50,363 bases of DNA, from contig JACKCD010000044.1 of assembly GCA_020634215.1 (NCBI GenBank), positions 1 through 50,363 of the forward strand. The letters are read 5' to 3'. The position numbers and the translations under genes were made by a program. Shown here in pieces: positions 33,328 to 41,950 of the stretch. Numbering within the stretch: position 1 is the first letter of the stretch; the number at the start of each line of letters is the position of its first letter. Source of the stretch: Ardenticatenaceae bacterium (GTDB taxonomy: Bacteria; Chloroflexota; Anaerolineae; Promineifilales; Promineifilaceae). Below the pieces are notes generated by a model. That model was given only the letters and a program-made list of their open reading frames with translations, did not search any database and was not told the origin of the DNA.

Positions 33328-34277
33328 CATCAACAATAACACAACCCAATACCCATTGGCATGGCATTCGGCTGGTCATGATGGGTGTGTTTCTTTTTTC
33401 GCTGCAAGATTTGGTGATCAAGCAGGTGAGCAGCGGCTATCCTGTGCATCAAATTGTGTTTATTCGCAGCGGCGTGGCGCTGCTGCTCCTGCTGCTGTTG
33501 GCCTGGCTGCGCGGGGAATGGCGGCTGCTGTATACGCGGCGATTAAGCTACCATATCGTGCGGGGCTTCATGATGCTGATTTCCTACACCACCTACTATC
33601 TGGCGATTGCTGCGCTGCCGCTGGCGGAAACAGTGGCACTTTATTTTGTCTCCCCGCTGCTAGTCACGCTGCTGTCGGTACTGTGGCTAAAGGAACGCAT
33701 TAGCTGGGCACACTGGGTCACGCTGGGAGTCGGCTTTGTGGGAACGGTTGTGATGCTGCGGCCGGGGCTGGGGGTGTTTGAAATCGCGGCACTGCTGCCA
33801 ATTGTGGCGGCACTGGCGTATGCCGTGTCGGTGATTTTGGCGCGGCAGATGGCAGATACGGAAAATGGGATGGGGTTGGCGGTGTATGCAACGGCCGTTT
33901 ATTTCATCGTCAGTGGGATCATCGGCCTTGTCCTCAACAGCAGCCAACTTGCCACCGGCACCCACCCCAGCCTCCAATTCCTCACCCGCCCCTGGCTGCT
34001 CCCCACCCCACTCGATATGGCACTCATGAGCATTACCGGCCTCATTGCCGCCATCGGCTTCTACGGCCTTTCCGAAGCATACCGCGTTGCCCCCGCTACC
34101 ATCGTCGCCCCTTTTGAATATATCATGCTGCCTCTCAGCGTGCTGTGGGGCTTCTTGTTTTGGCGCGAGCTACCTGACTGGCTTACCTTCGTTGGTGCTG
34201 CATTGGTAATTGGCAGTGGCCTCAAGCTGCTGCCGCGCCGTCCGCAGCGGCGGCGCTGGTTGTTGCGTAGAATGTAA
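33324..34277 (+). CDS. EamA/DMT-superfamily transporter
   Basis: 317 residues with ten predicted helices in two five-helix halves. The first EamA repeat runs from GIRLVMMGVFLFSLQDLVIK to HWVTLGVGFVGTVVMLRPG (about 14-150) with the conserved ALPLAETVALYFVSPLLVTL and WLKERISW; the second (about 160-300) holds PATIVAPFEYIMLPLSVLWG and LPDWLTFVGAALVIGSGLKL. Members export or import small metabolites, often amino acids. It overlaps the ligase gene by ATGA, implying that the substrate belongs to the same pathway. The palindrome at 33890 gives one of the clearest G-rich to C-rich switches in the window. Confidence 0.85.
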   Translation: MTSTITQPNTHWHGIRLVMMGVFLFSLQDLVIKQVSSGYPVHQIVFIRSGVALLLLLLLAWLRGEWRLLYTRRLSYHIVRGFMMLISYTTYYLAIAALPLAETVALYFVSPLLVTLLSVLWLKERISWAHWVTLGVGFVGTVVMLRPGLGVFEIAALLPIVAALAYAVSVILARQMADTENGMGLAVYATAVYFIVSGIIGLVLNSSQLATGTHPSLQFLTRPWLLPTPLDMALMSITGLIAAIGFYGLSEAYRVAPATIVAPFEYIMLPLSVLWGFLFWRELPDWLTFVGAALVIGSGLKLLPRRPQRRRWLLRRM

Positions 34278-34279
34278 CA

Positions 34280-34312
34280 AGAGATTGCGAAAGGTCATCA
34301 ATCTCCAATCTC
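34280..34312. repeat. GAGATTGCGAAAGG..CAATCTCCAATCTC repeat (family A)
   Basis: Short spacer repeat of the AATCTCC family beyond the EamA stop; it could act as the terminator of the cluster. Confidence 0.5.
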
Positions 34313-34411
34313 TATGAACATATCGTCTACGTTTGTCATGCCTGCAACACGTTTTACCCCAACAGCAGCCACAGCCTGCATTGGCAGAGGGGATTGATCG
34401 GTTTATCATTA

Positions 34412-35864
34412 GAGGGTCGGCTTTAACATAAAGTAACAAAACTTGTCAAAATGGTTGCTCCCATTCAGACTGGGAAATATCTACAAACCAACCTGAACAG
34501 GAGCAACCTAATGATAACGTCTAATCATGCACTTGAACAATCAATCATCGACCAATTGATGAGCTACGACCCAGTTATCCAGGCGTATCGCGCCTTTTTT
34601 CGCCTTACTCGATTGGAACCAGATACCCGAACGAGATGACGCCCAACCCTGGCCCGGTTCACGCCCCCATCCAGAAAAGGCGTATGTGAAAGCGTTGCTG
34701 GTCAAGAAATGCGAGAAATTCGACTATATCACTGACCTGCGCCGCTTTCTGCTCAAACATCCGTTGCTGGTATTGGAACTGGGCTTTCATCCGGTGCCAG
34801 ATAATGCCCAACCCTATGGCTTCGATGTCGAGAAAACTGTTCCGTGTGACCGTTGGCTCAGACACAAACAGCAAATGATGGATAATACCCTCCTCCAAGC
34901 TCTGTTCAGAGCAACCGTCCACGACCTCCAGGCTGAAATTCCAGGGTTGGGAGATACGCCGGTTATCGACACGAAGCATATTTACGCATGGGTTAAAGAA
35001 AACAACCCACGGGAGTATGTCACCAACCGCTATGACCCGGAGAAGCAGCCAAGCGGCGACCCGGATTGCCGCCTAGGTGTCAAACGCAGCCAGAACCAGG
35101 ATGATGAAAGTGAGAAACAGACCAAGGTCAAGAAGGAATACCTTTGGGGATATGGTACAGGTATCATGGCCGCGACTCATCCACAATATGGCGATGTTGT
35201 TTTGGCTGAGTATACCTTGCCTTTTAACGAAGCAGATTCCACGTATTTTGCCCCTTTGTATGCCCGTTTGGTCGAAACAATCGGTTTTCGCCCTCGTTTC
35301 TTTGCCGCTGATGCCGCTTTCGATGCTTGGCATATCTACCAGCCCTTTGCCGAAGAAGGTGGCTTGGCTGCTATTCCACTCAATTTGCGTGGGCATCCGC
35401 AACCGAAGTTGGGGGCAAGCGGGTTCCATCTATGCTCACAGGGTTTAGAGATGGTTCCTTCCTATGAATACAACCATTCCAATGGGTATCGGGCACAGCT
35501 TTTGCGTTGTCCCAAGTTGTTTCCCACCAAGACGGCTGAGATTTGTACCCATGAGCAATTTGCTAAAGGGATTGGCTGTATCAAGCACATCAATATTGAA
35601 GCGGGTGGTTGGATGCGTGTTCAGATTAATCGTCAATCGGAAACGTACAAGCAGCTTTACAAACAACGCACGGCTGCTGAACGTATCAACAGCCAAGCTA
35701 AAGAGTACGGCATTGAGCGACCCAAAGTGCGTACTGGTCATTCAGTTGTTAATTTGAACACGCTGACTTACATTGTGATCAACGCTCGTGCTCTGCAACG
35801 TGTTCGTAATAGCAAATCTCAAGCACGAGACCCATAAGTTGTCGTTATGTTAACGCCGACCCTC
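34412..35864 (+). mobile_element. IS4-family insertion sequence, 1453 bp, with 6-bp target duplication
   Basis: Terminal inverted repeats: left GAGGGTCGGCTTTAACATAA (34412-34431); right, read inward, GAGGGTCGGCGTTAACATAA (ending at 35864), 19 of 20 identical. The target duplication TCATTA is intact on both sides (34406-34411 and 35865-35870), so the insertion is recent. The transposase gene fills the interior. There is no AACGGCCGTT inside, unlike the surrounding DNA. Size and the Y-R-E-K spacing of the transposase fit the IS4 family. Confidence 0.92.
34511..35837 (+). pseudogene. IS4-family DDE transposase, frame interrupted at a T6 run
   Basis: ATG 34511 follows AGGAG and gives MITSNHALEQSIIDQLMSYD up to QAYRAFF, where the run TTTTTT (about 34592-34597) shifts the frame. 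With five Ts the reading continues as AFFALLDWNQIPERDDAQPW into the long frame that ends at 35837. That frame contains the DDE residues: VIDTKHIYAW (first D), FAADAAFDAWHIY (second D) and the IS4 signature Y-x2-R-x3-E-x6-K in YKQRTAAERINSQAK. Joining the parts needs a +1 shift, so either a one-base slip in the homopolymer inactivated the gene (or is a sequencing error), or the run is a site of recoding. Apart from this the gene is intact. Confidence 0.85.
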
Positions 35865-35881
35865 TCATTAGCGATAAGAAA

Positions 35882-35930
35882 ACGGGACGCAGATTGGCCT
35901 GAGTGATCATAAAAATCTTGCGCCCCTTTA
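35882..35930. repeat. CGGGACGCAGATTGGCCTGA partial repeat (family C)
   Basis: Left half of the GGACGCAGATT family with a weak right half (AATCTTGCGCCCC), between the IS end and the ctaA ribosome binding site. Confidence 0.6.
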
Positions 35931-35938
35931 GGAGAAAA

Positions 35939-36997
35939 ATGATGTCTGCCCCCTCTATTGTTCGCCGCTGGCTGTTTACTGTCTGTGGTCTAATCATTTT
36001 TATGGTCGTCTTTGGTGGCTATGTGCGTCTAACCCGCTCCGGTCTTTCCATTGTCGAATGGAACGTCATCAGCGGCATCATTCCACCCATTGGCGAGACC
36101 CAATGGCAGGCTGAGTTTGCCAAATACCAGCTAACGCCTGAATTTCAAAAGGTCAACACCCAAATGACGCTGGCCGAATACAAATTCATCTTCTACAACG
36201 AATACATCCACCGTCTAGTGGCTCGTTTTGCCGGACTCATCGTGGCAATCCCCCTGTTTGTCTTTGTTGCCAAAAAGATCGTTCCCTGGCGCAAATCCGG
36301 CATCTATTGGCTGATTGTGCTGCTATTTAGTGCCCAGGGAGCGATGGGTTGGTATATGGTGAGCAGCGGTTTGGTAGATCGGCCGTCCGTTAGCCATTTT
36401 CGTTTAACCATTCACCTCTTGCTGGCACTCCTGCTGCTGGCGATTACCTTTTGGCAAGCACTGCGTCTCGGTACCCCCGGTTACCGCTGGCAGCGTACGC
36501 CGCTCAACTGGCTGTCCGGCCTTGTCATTGCCCTGCTGGTGGTGCAAATTGGCTATGGGGGGCTGGTTGCCGGGTTAAAAGCCGGGCACGTCTCCGACAC
36601 TTGGCCGCTGATGTTTGGTTACTGGTTTCCACCGGGGCTGCTGTCGGTTGTGCAACCGTGGTGGCGCAATCTCATCGAAACCATGCCAACCGTACACTTT
36701 GTTCATCGCTGGTTTGCTTTTGTGGTGCTGTTGGCCGCAAGCACTCTTTATATTGTCGTGAACAAACGCGCCGATGCTGCTGCCATACGCCAAGCGCTGC
36801 GCTGGCTGCTGCTGCTGGTTGTCGTGCAAATCACGCTTGGCGTGAGCGTCATCTGGTTCCATGGGCCCATTGTGCTGGCGCTGCTGCATCAGGCCACGGC
36901 GCTGCTGCTCTATGTAGCGGCACTTTATGTCGCTTTTCAGTTAGGCCATATCACCCAACCGCAGGAAGCGGCGGCGCAAGTTCGTCTGGCTACTTAA
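35939..36997 (+). CDS. ctaA: Heme A synthase, CtaA/COX15 family
   Basis: Converts heme O to heme A for cytochrome c oxidase, in the cytoplasmic membrane. Eight helices are predicted. Conserved features: GGYVRLTRSGLSIVEWNVISG (about 28-48), FIFYNEYIHRLVARFAGL with the heme-ligand His, HFRLTIHLLLALLLLAI, GGLVAGLKAGHVSDTWPLM, VHFVHRWFAFVVLL and LALLHQATALLLYVAAL, each contributing the four family histidines. AGGAG (35930-35934) stands before the twin ATGs 35939 and 35942; either may be used. Length about 352 fits the COX15 type. No oxidase genes are nearby. No AACGGCCGTT lies in this gene. Confidence 0.9.
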   Translation: MMSAPSIVRRWLFTVCGLIIFMVVFGGYVRLTRSGLSIVEWNVISGIIPPIGETQWQAEFAKYQLTPEFQKVNTQMTLAEYKFIFYNEYIHRLVARFAGLIVAIPLFVFVAKKIVPWRKSGIYWLIVLLFSAQGAMGWYMVSSGLVDRPSVSHFRLTIHLLLALLLLAITFWQALRLGTPGYRWQRTPLNWLSGLVIALLVVQIGYGGLVAGLKAGHVSDTWPLMFGYWFPPGLLSVVQPWWRNLIETMPTVHFVHRWFAFVVLLAASTLYIVVNKRADAAAIRQALRWLLLLVVVQITLGVSVIWFHGPIVLALLHQATALLLYVAALYVAFQLGHITQPQEAAAQVRLAT

Positions 36998-37031
36998 CCA
37001 TAGTGCCAAGGCAACTTTGCGGAGGACTCTA

Positions 37032-37143
37032 TAGAGATTGTCGGAAATAAGAATTTCTCACGCAAAGGCGCAAAGACGCCAAGGAAAAATGGTTGGCGTC
37101 TTTGCGCCTTTGCGTGACATAAAGTTAATTCCGATAATGTCTT
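37032..37143. repeat. MITE-like element, copy 2
   Basis: Ends GAGATTGTCGGAA and TTCCGATAATGTC match copy 1 (25166-25270); the interior is a longer CGCAAAGGCGCAAAGACGCC hairpin with its complement GGCGTCTTTGCGCCTTTGCG. It lies between ctaA and the alpha/beta hydrolase gene. Confidence 0.8.
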
Positions 37144-37207
37144 ATGAGTCTGACATTAGAGATGAGCTAGTGTCTTTAAGTTTTCGCCACCTACGAGGAT
37201 GCTGTAA

Positions 37208-38050
37208 ATGACGCGATGCCCCCTTCCCCCAACCATTCTTGATGATGATTGGAGCCATGCCAAAAAGGAAGCGACATTGGCGAATGGTCTACGGCTGCGC
37301 TATGTGGAGCTTGGTACCGGCGCGGAAACGCTGCTTCTGCTCCACGGCTTCACCAGTTCCAGCCGTACCTGGTCGTTAGTGGCTCCCCTGCTGGCAAAGC
37401 GGTATCGGCTGCTGCTGCCGGATATGCGGGGGCATGGGGATTCAGAACGGCCGTTAACCGGCTACGACATCCCCCAACTCGCTCACGACGCAGTGGCCTT
37501 CCTCGATGCCGTTGGTGTCGCCCAAGCCCACCTGATTGGGGTATCGCTCGGCAGCTTTGTTGCCCAACAAGCTGCCGTCGGCTACCCAGAACGCTTTCCC
37601 ACGCTGGTACTAGTTGCCAGCGGTACCGGCCAGACCCCATCAGAGGGGCGTGAATGGTTGCAGCAGCAGATAGCCCAGCTCACCGATCCCATTAACCCAC
37701 AATTTTTAGCTGACTGGATGGATAATCCAAATCCTGTTGACCAAGCTCTACACGAAAAGGTAAGCTTGGAAGTATCTGCCATCCCCAAACATGTTTGGCA
37801 AAGAGTTTCCGATACTATACTCACCCACGACCCGCGTCCCTTCCTGCCCGCCCTCACCATACCGACCAGCATCATCTGGGGCACACTCGACCCCTTTTTC
37901 TCGCTGGAGGAGCAGGAAGCACTGCAAGCCCTCATCCCCAACAACATTTTTAAAGCCTATCCCGGCATTGGACACAATCTGCACTGGGAGCAGCCAAAAT
38001 TATTAGCAGAAGATATTGAATTTTTTCTCCATAACCACACCATACTATAA
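37208..38050 (+). CDS. Alpha/beta hydrolase
   Basis: 280-residue alpha/beta hydrolase with oxyanion strand LLLLHGFTSSSRTW, PDMRGHGDSERPLTGY, nucleophile elbow LIGVSLGSFVAQQA (Ser in G-V-S-L-G), a cap segment (about 140-205), IIWGTLDPFFS with the catalytic Asp, and YPGIGHNLHWEQP with the catalytic His. The layout resembles small esterases and haloalkane/2-hydroxymuconate hydrolase relatives; the substrate is not predictable. GAGG lies ahead of ATG 37208. Palindrome at 37446 (ERPL). Confidence 0.85.
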   Translation: MTRCPLPPTILDDDWSHAKKEATLANGLRLRYVELGTGAETLLLLHGFTSSSRTWSLVAPLLAKRYRLLLPDMRGHGDSERPLTGYDIPQLAHDAVAFLDAVGVAQAHLIGVSLGSFVAQQAAVGYPERFPTLVLVASGTGQTPSEGREWLQQQIAQLTDPINPQFLADWMDNPNPVDQALHEKVSLEVSAIPKHVWQRVSDTILTHDPRPFLPALTIPTSIIWGTLDPFFSLEEQEALQALIPNNIFKAYPGIGHNLHWEQPKLLAEDIEFFLHNHTIL

Positions 38051-38087
38051 TCCTTCACATATATTATTAGCCCATCAATCGGAGAAT

Positions 38088-38165
38088 AAAACGCCGAGAA
38101 TGCCAAGCTCGCAAAGTCTTTGGCCTCTTTTTCTTTGCGCCCTCTGCACTCTTTGCACCCAAACC
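38088..38165. repeat. CGCAAAG..CTTTGCG-type spacer repeat
   Basis: GCCAAGCTCGCAAAGTCTTTGGC and TTTTTCTTTGCGCC units resemble the interior of the MITE-like elements but lack their ends. It fills the spacer before the glycoside hydrolase gene. Confidence 0.5.
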
Positions 38166-38169
38166 AAAC

Positions 38170-39561
38170 ATGAAACACTCACCCAGCCCAGCTCCAAGCA
38201 ACCCTTTTTCTCCCTGGGCCATCCTCCAAACAACAGCCAACCTTCCCCGGCGCATCTGGCGGGGAGTCCAACGGCTGCTGCGGCAGCCACGTCTTAATTG
38301 GACGGCCACTATTCTGGAAGCGGGAACACGAGAAGAAATTGTGGCACAGGCATTAGCCATTGCCGCCGCAAATGTCAAACAATGTATTGAACCACGCCGC
38401 CTGCTAAACGGCGAAGAAAAGATGGTACTATGCGCCGGGGTACGTAATTTCCGCGAACCTTGGGCGCGAGATTTTGGGTTTGCCACCTTTGGACTGCTGT
38501 CCTTGGGTGAAACGACCGTGGTGCGGGAGGGTTTGGAGGCGTTCTTGCTTTACCAAACGGCTGCGGGGCAGTTCCCGGTTAAACTGCATTCCACGGGTGT
38601 ACTTGAACGGTATCTGCATTCGCTACTGGGGCGAGAACAGCCCACTGAAAAACCGCTGCGTCCCAAATACATTACGGCGCACCACACTGTTTCGCTGGAT
38701 GGCAACAGCTTGCTGGTTATTGCCGCGCTGCACTATGCTAAGCACACAGGCGATTATGCGTTTATTCGCCAGCATTGGCAGGGGCTTTGCCGTGCCATCA
38801 CCTGGTTGGAAAATTATGCACTAGAGAATGATGGGCTGTTGCACCAAGGCGCTTACACTGATTGGGCCGACAGCATTGCCCGTACTGGCCGCGTCCTCTA
38901 CACGAATGTGCTTTACTGGAAGGCGGTTGACAGCCTGGCAGAAGCCTCATTGTATTGCGAAGACGAAATTCAGCAGCAGCGGCGACGGACAAAAGCAAAC
39001 TGGCTGCAGGAAAATTTACAAAGGCATTTTTGGCGCGAGGATTTAGGGTATTATATTACCAGCGAGCAGTTTAATAATTTGAGCAGCAGTGGCAATACGT
39101 TAGCTGTGGTGTGGGGTTTAGCCTCGGAAGCGCAGTCCCATATGATTTTGGATGCGATGCATCGGCTGCAAATGGCGGTGCCTGTGCCCACCCAAGCAGT
39201 TAGCCATCCTTATCGGCGACGCTATGTGGCTGTGGAAAATCATGTGGCGCGTATTCCGGAATACCACACCCATGCGGCCTGGCTGTGGCTGGGTGGCTGG
39301 CACATCATTGCCCTGGTGCAAATGAATCGGTTGACGGAGGCGGCCTTACTGCTGGATCGGATGAGCGCGGTGATTGTGCAGGATGGTGTGGTGCATGAGG
39401 TGTATGGCAAAAACGGCCGTTTTCTCTCCACCCCCCTCTACACATCCGAGGCCCCCCTCACCTGGAACGCCAGCATGGCCGTCCATGCCTTTGACCGTCT
39501 TAAACAAAGTCAATTGAGAGCGGAGAAAACACCCCAGAGCAGCCCTCTTTCCTCTCTCTAG
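38170..39561 (+). CDS. Glycoside hydrolase with (alpha/alpha)6 barrel, amylo-1,6-glucosidase/GH63-like
   Basis: 463 residues rich in helix pairs typical of six-hairpin glycosidases. Recognisable elements: REPWARDFGFATFGLLSLGE (about 96-115, holding the R-D pair), YLHSLLGREQPTEKPLRPKY, AHHTVSLDGNSLLVIAALHY, DYAFIRQHWQGLCRAITWLE, DGLLHQGAYTDWADSIARTG (candidate catalytic acidic residues), and HTHAAWLWLGGWHIIALVQM. Related enzymes trim glucosyl or fructosyl residues from glycogen, glucosylglycerate or sucrose. The next gene is a GT4 glycosyltransferase 11 bases on, so the pair probably acts on a compatible-solute or storage glycan. Family call tentative; glycosidase fold likely. Confidence 0.65.
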   Translation: MKHSPSPAPSNPFSPWAILQTTANLPRRIWRGVQRLLRQPRLNWTATILEAGTREEIVAQALAIAAANVKQCIEPRRLLNGEEKMVLCAGVRNFREPWARDFGFATFGLLSLGETTVVREGLEAFLLYQTAAGQFPVKLHSTGVLERYLHSLLGREQPTEKPLRPKYITAHHTVSLDGNSLLVIAALHYAKHTGDYAFIRQHWQGLCRAITWLENYALENDGLLHQGAYTDWADSIARTGRVLYTNVLYWKAVDSLAEASLYCEDEIQQQRRRTKANWLQENLQRHFWREDLGYYITSEQFNNLSSSGNTLAVVWGLASEAQSHMILDAMHRLQMAVPVPTQAVSHPYRRRYVAVENHVARIPEYHTHAAWLWLGGWHIIALVQMNRLTEAALLLDRMSAVIVQDGVVHEVYGKNGRFLSTPLYTSEAPLTWNASMAVHAFDRLKQSQLRAEKTPQSSPLSSL

Positions 39562-39572
39562 GAGGATTTCTC

Positions 39573-40802
39573 ATGCATATTGCCCACTTCACCAATACGT
39601 ATCACCCTGTTACTAGCGGCGTTGTCCGTTCGGTAAGCAGTTTTCGCCAGGCACTCACCGCCCTTGGGCACAATGTTTTTATCTTCGCCCAGGCAGACAG
39701 AGATTATCATGACAAGGAGCCTTTTATCTTTCGCTACCCGGCGCTGCACCTGCCGCTGCAAGAATACCCTCTCACCATCCCCGTTTCTGGCTTTGTAGAC
39801 ACCTTGCTACCATCGCTCAAACTTAATGTTATCCATTCACACCATCCTGCACTGCTAGGCCAGGTAGCAGTGCGAAAAGCCGAAGCCTTAAAGGTGCCGC
39901 TGGTTTTTACCCACCACACCCGCTACAGGGAGTACAGTCACTATGCTGTCGGACTGCCGCAAGGGTTAGCCAAGCAGGTGATTGACCGCTGGATTGGCGA
40001 TTACATGGCTCATTGCCAACACATCGTTGCGCCCAGCGAGAGCATTAAACAACTGCTGGCAGAAACATATGGAATCAGCGAAGGGATTACCGTCGTGCCC
40101 ACAGGCATTGACCTGTCGCTTTATGAGCAAGCCGAGGGTAGTGCCATTCGACGGCGACACGGCTGGGGCGACGACATGGTTTTGATTTCGATTGGGCGGC
40201 TGGCGAAAGAGAAAAATTGGGAGACGCTGTTAACGGCCGTTCAGCCCCTCATTCAAAACCGCCCCAACATTCGGCTTGTCATTCTTGGTGAAGGAGAAGA
40301 ACGTGGCGAATTGGAAACAGTTGCCACTGAGCTAGGCATTGCCCGGCGCGTCCAACTACTTGGCTCCGTCCCCTTTGACAGCGTCCCTCGCTATCTCAAA
40401 GCTGCCGACATTTTCTGCTTTGCCTCCGTCACCGAAACGCAAGGGCTGGTCACGCTGGAGGCACTGGCTGCAGGGCTGCCGGTTGTGGCCGTAACCGCCA
40501 CCGGCACTGCCGATGCCGTCACCGATGGCGTGGAAGGGCTGCTGACACCCAATGACAGCAGTGCCCTTTTCCAGGCACTGCAAAGGCTGGTTGACGATGC
40601 TGAACTGCGGCAGAAGCTGGCTGCCGCCGCCCCCAACAAGGCAACAGAATTTGACTTGGACAAACAAGCTAAACGTCTGGTTACTGTTTATGAAGAAGCG
40701 GTTGAAGCTAAAAAAGCGGGCTTCCAAATTCGTACCGATATACAGAAACCAATTTTTAGCCTGGATTGGCGTGAACTGCTGGATTCAGTGTCTAATGATT
40801 GA
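39573..40802 (+). CDS. Glycosyltransferase family 4
   Basis: GT-B retaining glycosyltransferase, 409 residues. N-domain: MHIAHFTNTYHPVTSGVVRS (glycine-rich acceptor loop), HSHHPALLGQVAVRKAEALK, PLVFTHHTRYREY. C-domain: VVPTGIDLSLYE, LISIGRLAKEKNWETLLTAV, LVILGEGEERGELE, VPRYLKAADIFCFASVTETQ and the E-x7-E motif ETQGLVTLE (around residue 288) that holds the nucleotide sugar. The HTNTYHP.SG..RS opening is frequent in diacylglycerol or sterol glucosyltransferases and in mannosyltransferases. AGGAGG stands seven bases before the ATG. It is cotranscribed with the glycoside hydrolase upstream. The palindrome at 40232 reads LTAV. Confidence 0.9.
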   Translation: MHIAHFTNTYHPVTSGVVRSVSSFRQALTALGHNVFIFAQADRDYHDKEPFIFRYPALHLPLQEYPLTIPVSGFVDTLLPSLKLNVIHSHHPALLGQVAVRKAEALKVPLVFTHHTRYREYSHYAVGLPQGLAKQVIDRWIGDYMAHCQHIVAPSESIKQLLAETYGISEGITVVPTGIDLSLYEQAEGSAIRRRHGWGDDMVLISIGRLAKEKNWETLLTAVQPLIQNRPNIRLVILGEGEERGELETVATELGIARRVQLLGSVPFDSVPRYLKAADIFCFASVTETQGLVTLEALAAGLPVVAVTATGTADAVTDGVEGLLTPNDSSALFQALQRLVDDAELRQKLAAAAPNKATEFDLDKQAKRLVTVYEEAVEAKKAGFQIRTDIQKPIFSLDWRELLDSVSND

Positions 40803-40840
40803 GCGTCAGTGGTAGAAACGGCCGTTTTTACCACTGACGC
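40803..40840. terminator. 38-bp bidirectional hairpin centred on AACGGCCGTT
   Basis: GCGTCAGTGGTA (40803-40814) and its complement (40829-40840) flank G-AAACGGCCGTTT-T, making a nearly perfect 38-base dyad with one G-U pair. It occupies the entire gap between two convergent stop codons and overlaps the last codons and stop of the aminotransferase gene. Confidence 0.8.
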
Positions 40841-41934
40841 AAAATTTCCTCCAAGCCGTTGATAAACGTCTCATTCCCATCCGGCGTACTCACCGTTACC
40901 CGCAATACGTTGGGCATGGTAGCGATTCCGGCCGGCCGCACCATCACCCCATACGACAACAGCTTCTGACACACCAATTCCGCCGCGCCCGGCAGCTCCA
41001 CCAGCATAAAGTTAGTCTCGCTCGGCCAATAGCGCAAATCAAGCCGATCATATTGCCCATAAAGCCACCGCTTTTGCGCCTGCACCAGCGCCACATTCTT
41101 TTGCAAATGCTCCTGATCCGCCAGCGCCGCCAGCCCACCAGCAATTGCCACCCCGTTCAGGTGAAAACCACGCTGCAGCCGCCCCAAATAGTCGGCAATT
41201 TCCGGCGGCGCAATGGCATACCCCAGCCGCAGACCCGCCAGTCCATACCCTTTGGAAAAGGTGTGGATGATGACCACGTTGCGCCCATCCAGCACATATT
41301 GCAGACTGTCGGGGAAATCAGGGCTGTCCACAAAGTGAAAATACACCTCATCGGCCACCAGCAGCACATGATCAGGCAGCCCATTCACCAACCGCTCCAT
41401 TTGGGCAGCGGTGAGCAAGTTACCGGTCGGGTTATTCGGGTTGCAAACGATCACAAGGCGGGTGTTTTCGGTGACAGCGGCCAAAATGCCGTCCACATCA
41501 AAAGCAAACGTTTCGGGCTGTAGCACGACATCTATCAATTTTGCCCCACTCATTCGCGCCAGCCTATTATAAACGCCAAAGGTAGGATGGGAAACTATGA
41601 CCTCGTCGCCGGGCTGCAAAAAGGCACGGCCGACAAATTCGAGAGCCTCAAAACCGCTGGTGCTGCACACAAAATGGTCGGCACTCAGCCCGCGCCCAAA
41701 GGTTTCGGCCAACGCTTGCCGCAGCCGGTCATCGCTAAAATCGGAGTAGTCGCCCAGAGAAACGGCCGTTTCCTGCATCGCCGCAATCGCTTTCGGTGAA
41801 GGCCCCAGCGGACTTTCATTGTACGACATCCGGTACACCTTCTCCACCCCATACTGCGCCTGCACCTCTTCCTTCGACACCATATTCCGCATTCGCGGAA
41901 CCGCTAGAATATCAGGATTAAATCGTAAACTCAT
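40828..41934 (-). CDS. Class I/II PLP aminotransferase, HisC-like
   Basis: 368 residues of fold-type I. Family landmarks: YNESPLGPSPKAIAAM (N40 region), FVCSTSGFEALEFVGRAF, CNPNNPTGNLL (Asn of PLP ring), LLVADEVYFHF (D195), and the PLP lysine in HTFSKGYGLAGLRLGYA (K228); the C-terminal Arg region is MPNVLRVTVSTPDGNETF. The overall pattern fits histidinol-phosphate aminotransferases and relatives acting on aromatic or cobalamin-related amino acids. No other his gene is near, so a different substrate is possible. The ATG 41934 follows AGAGGAAAAC; codons further upstream fall in the family B repeat. Confidence 0.85.
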   Translation of the reverse strand: MSLRFNPDILAVPRMRNMVSKEEVQAQYGVEKVYRMSYNESPLGPSPKAIAAMQETAVSLGDYSDFSDDRLRQALAETFGRGLSADHFVCSTSGFEALEFVGRAFLQPGDEVIVSHPTFGVYNRLARMSGAKLIDVVLQPETFAFDVDGILAAVTENTRLVIVCNPNNPTGNLLTAAQMERLVNGLPDHVLLVADEVYFHFVDSPDFPDSLQYVLDGRNVVIIHTFSKGYGLAGLRLGYAIAPPEIADYLGRLQRGFHLNGVAIAGGLAALADQEHLQKNVALVQAQKRWLYGQYDRLDLRYWPSETNFMLVELPGAAELVCQKLLSYGVMVRPAGIATMPNVLRVTVSTPDGNETFINGLEEILRQW

Positions 41935-41950
41935 GTTTTCCTCTTTTCCA

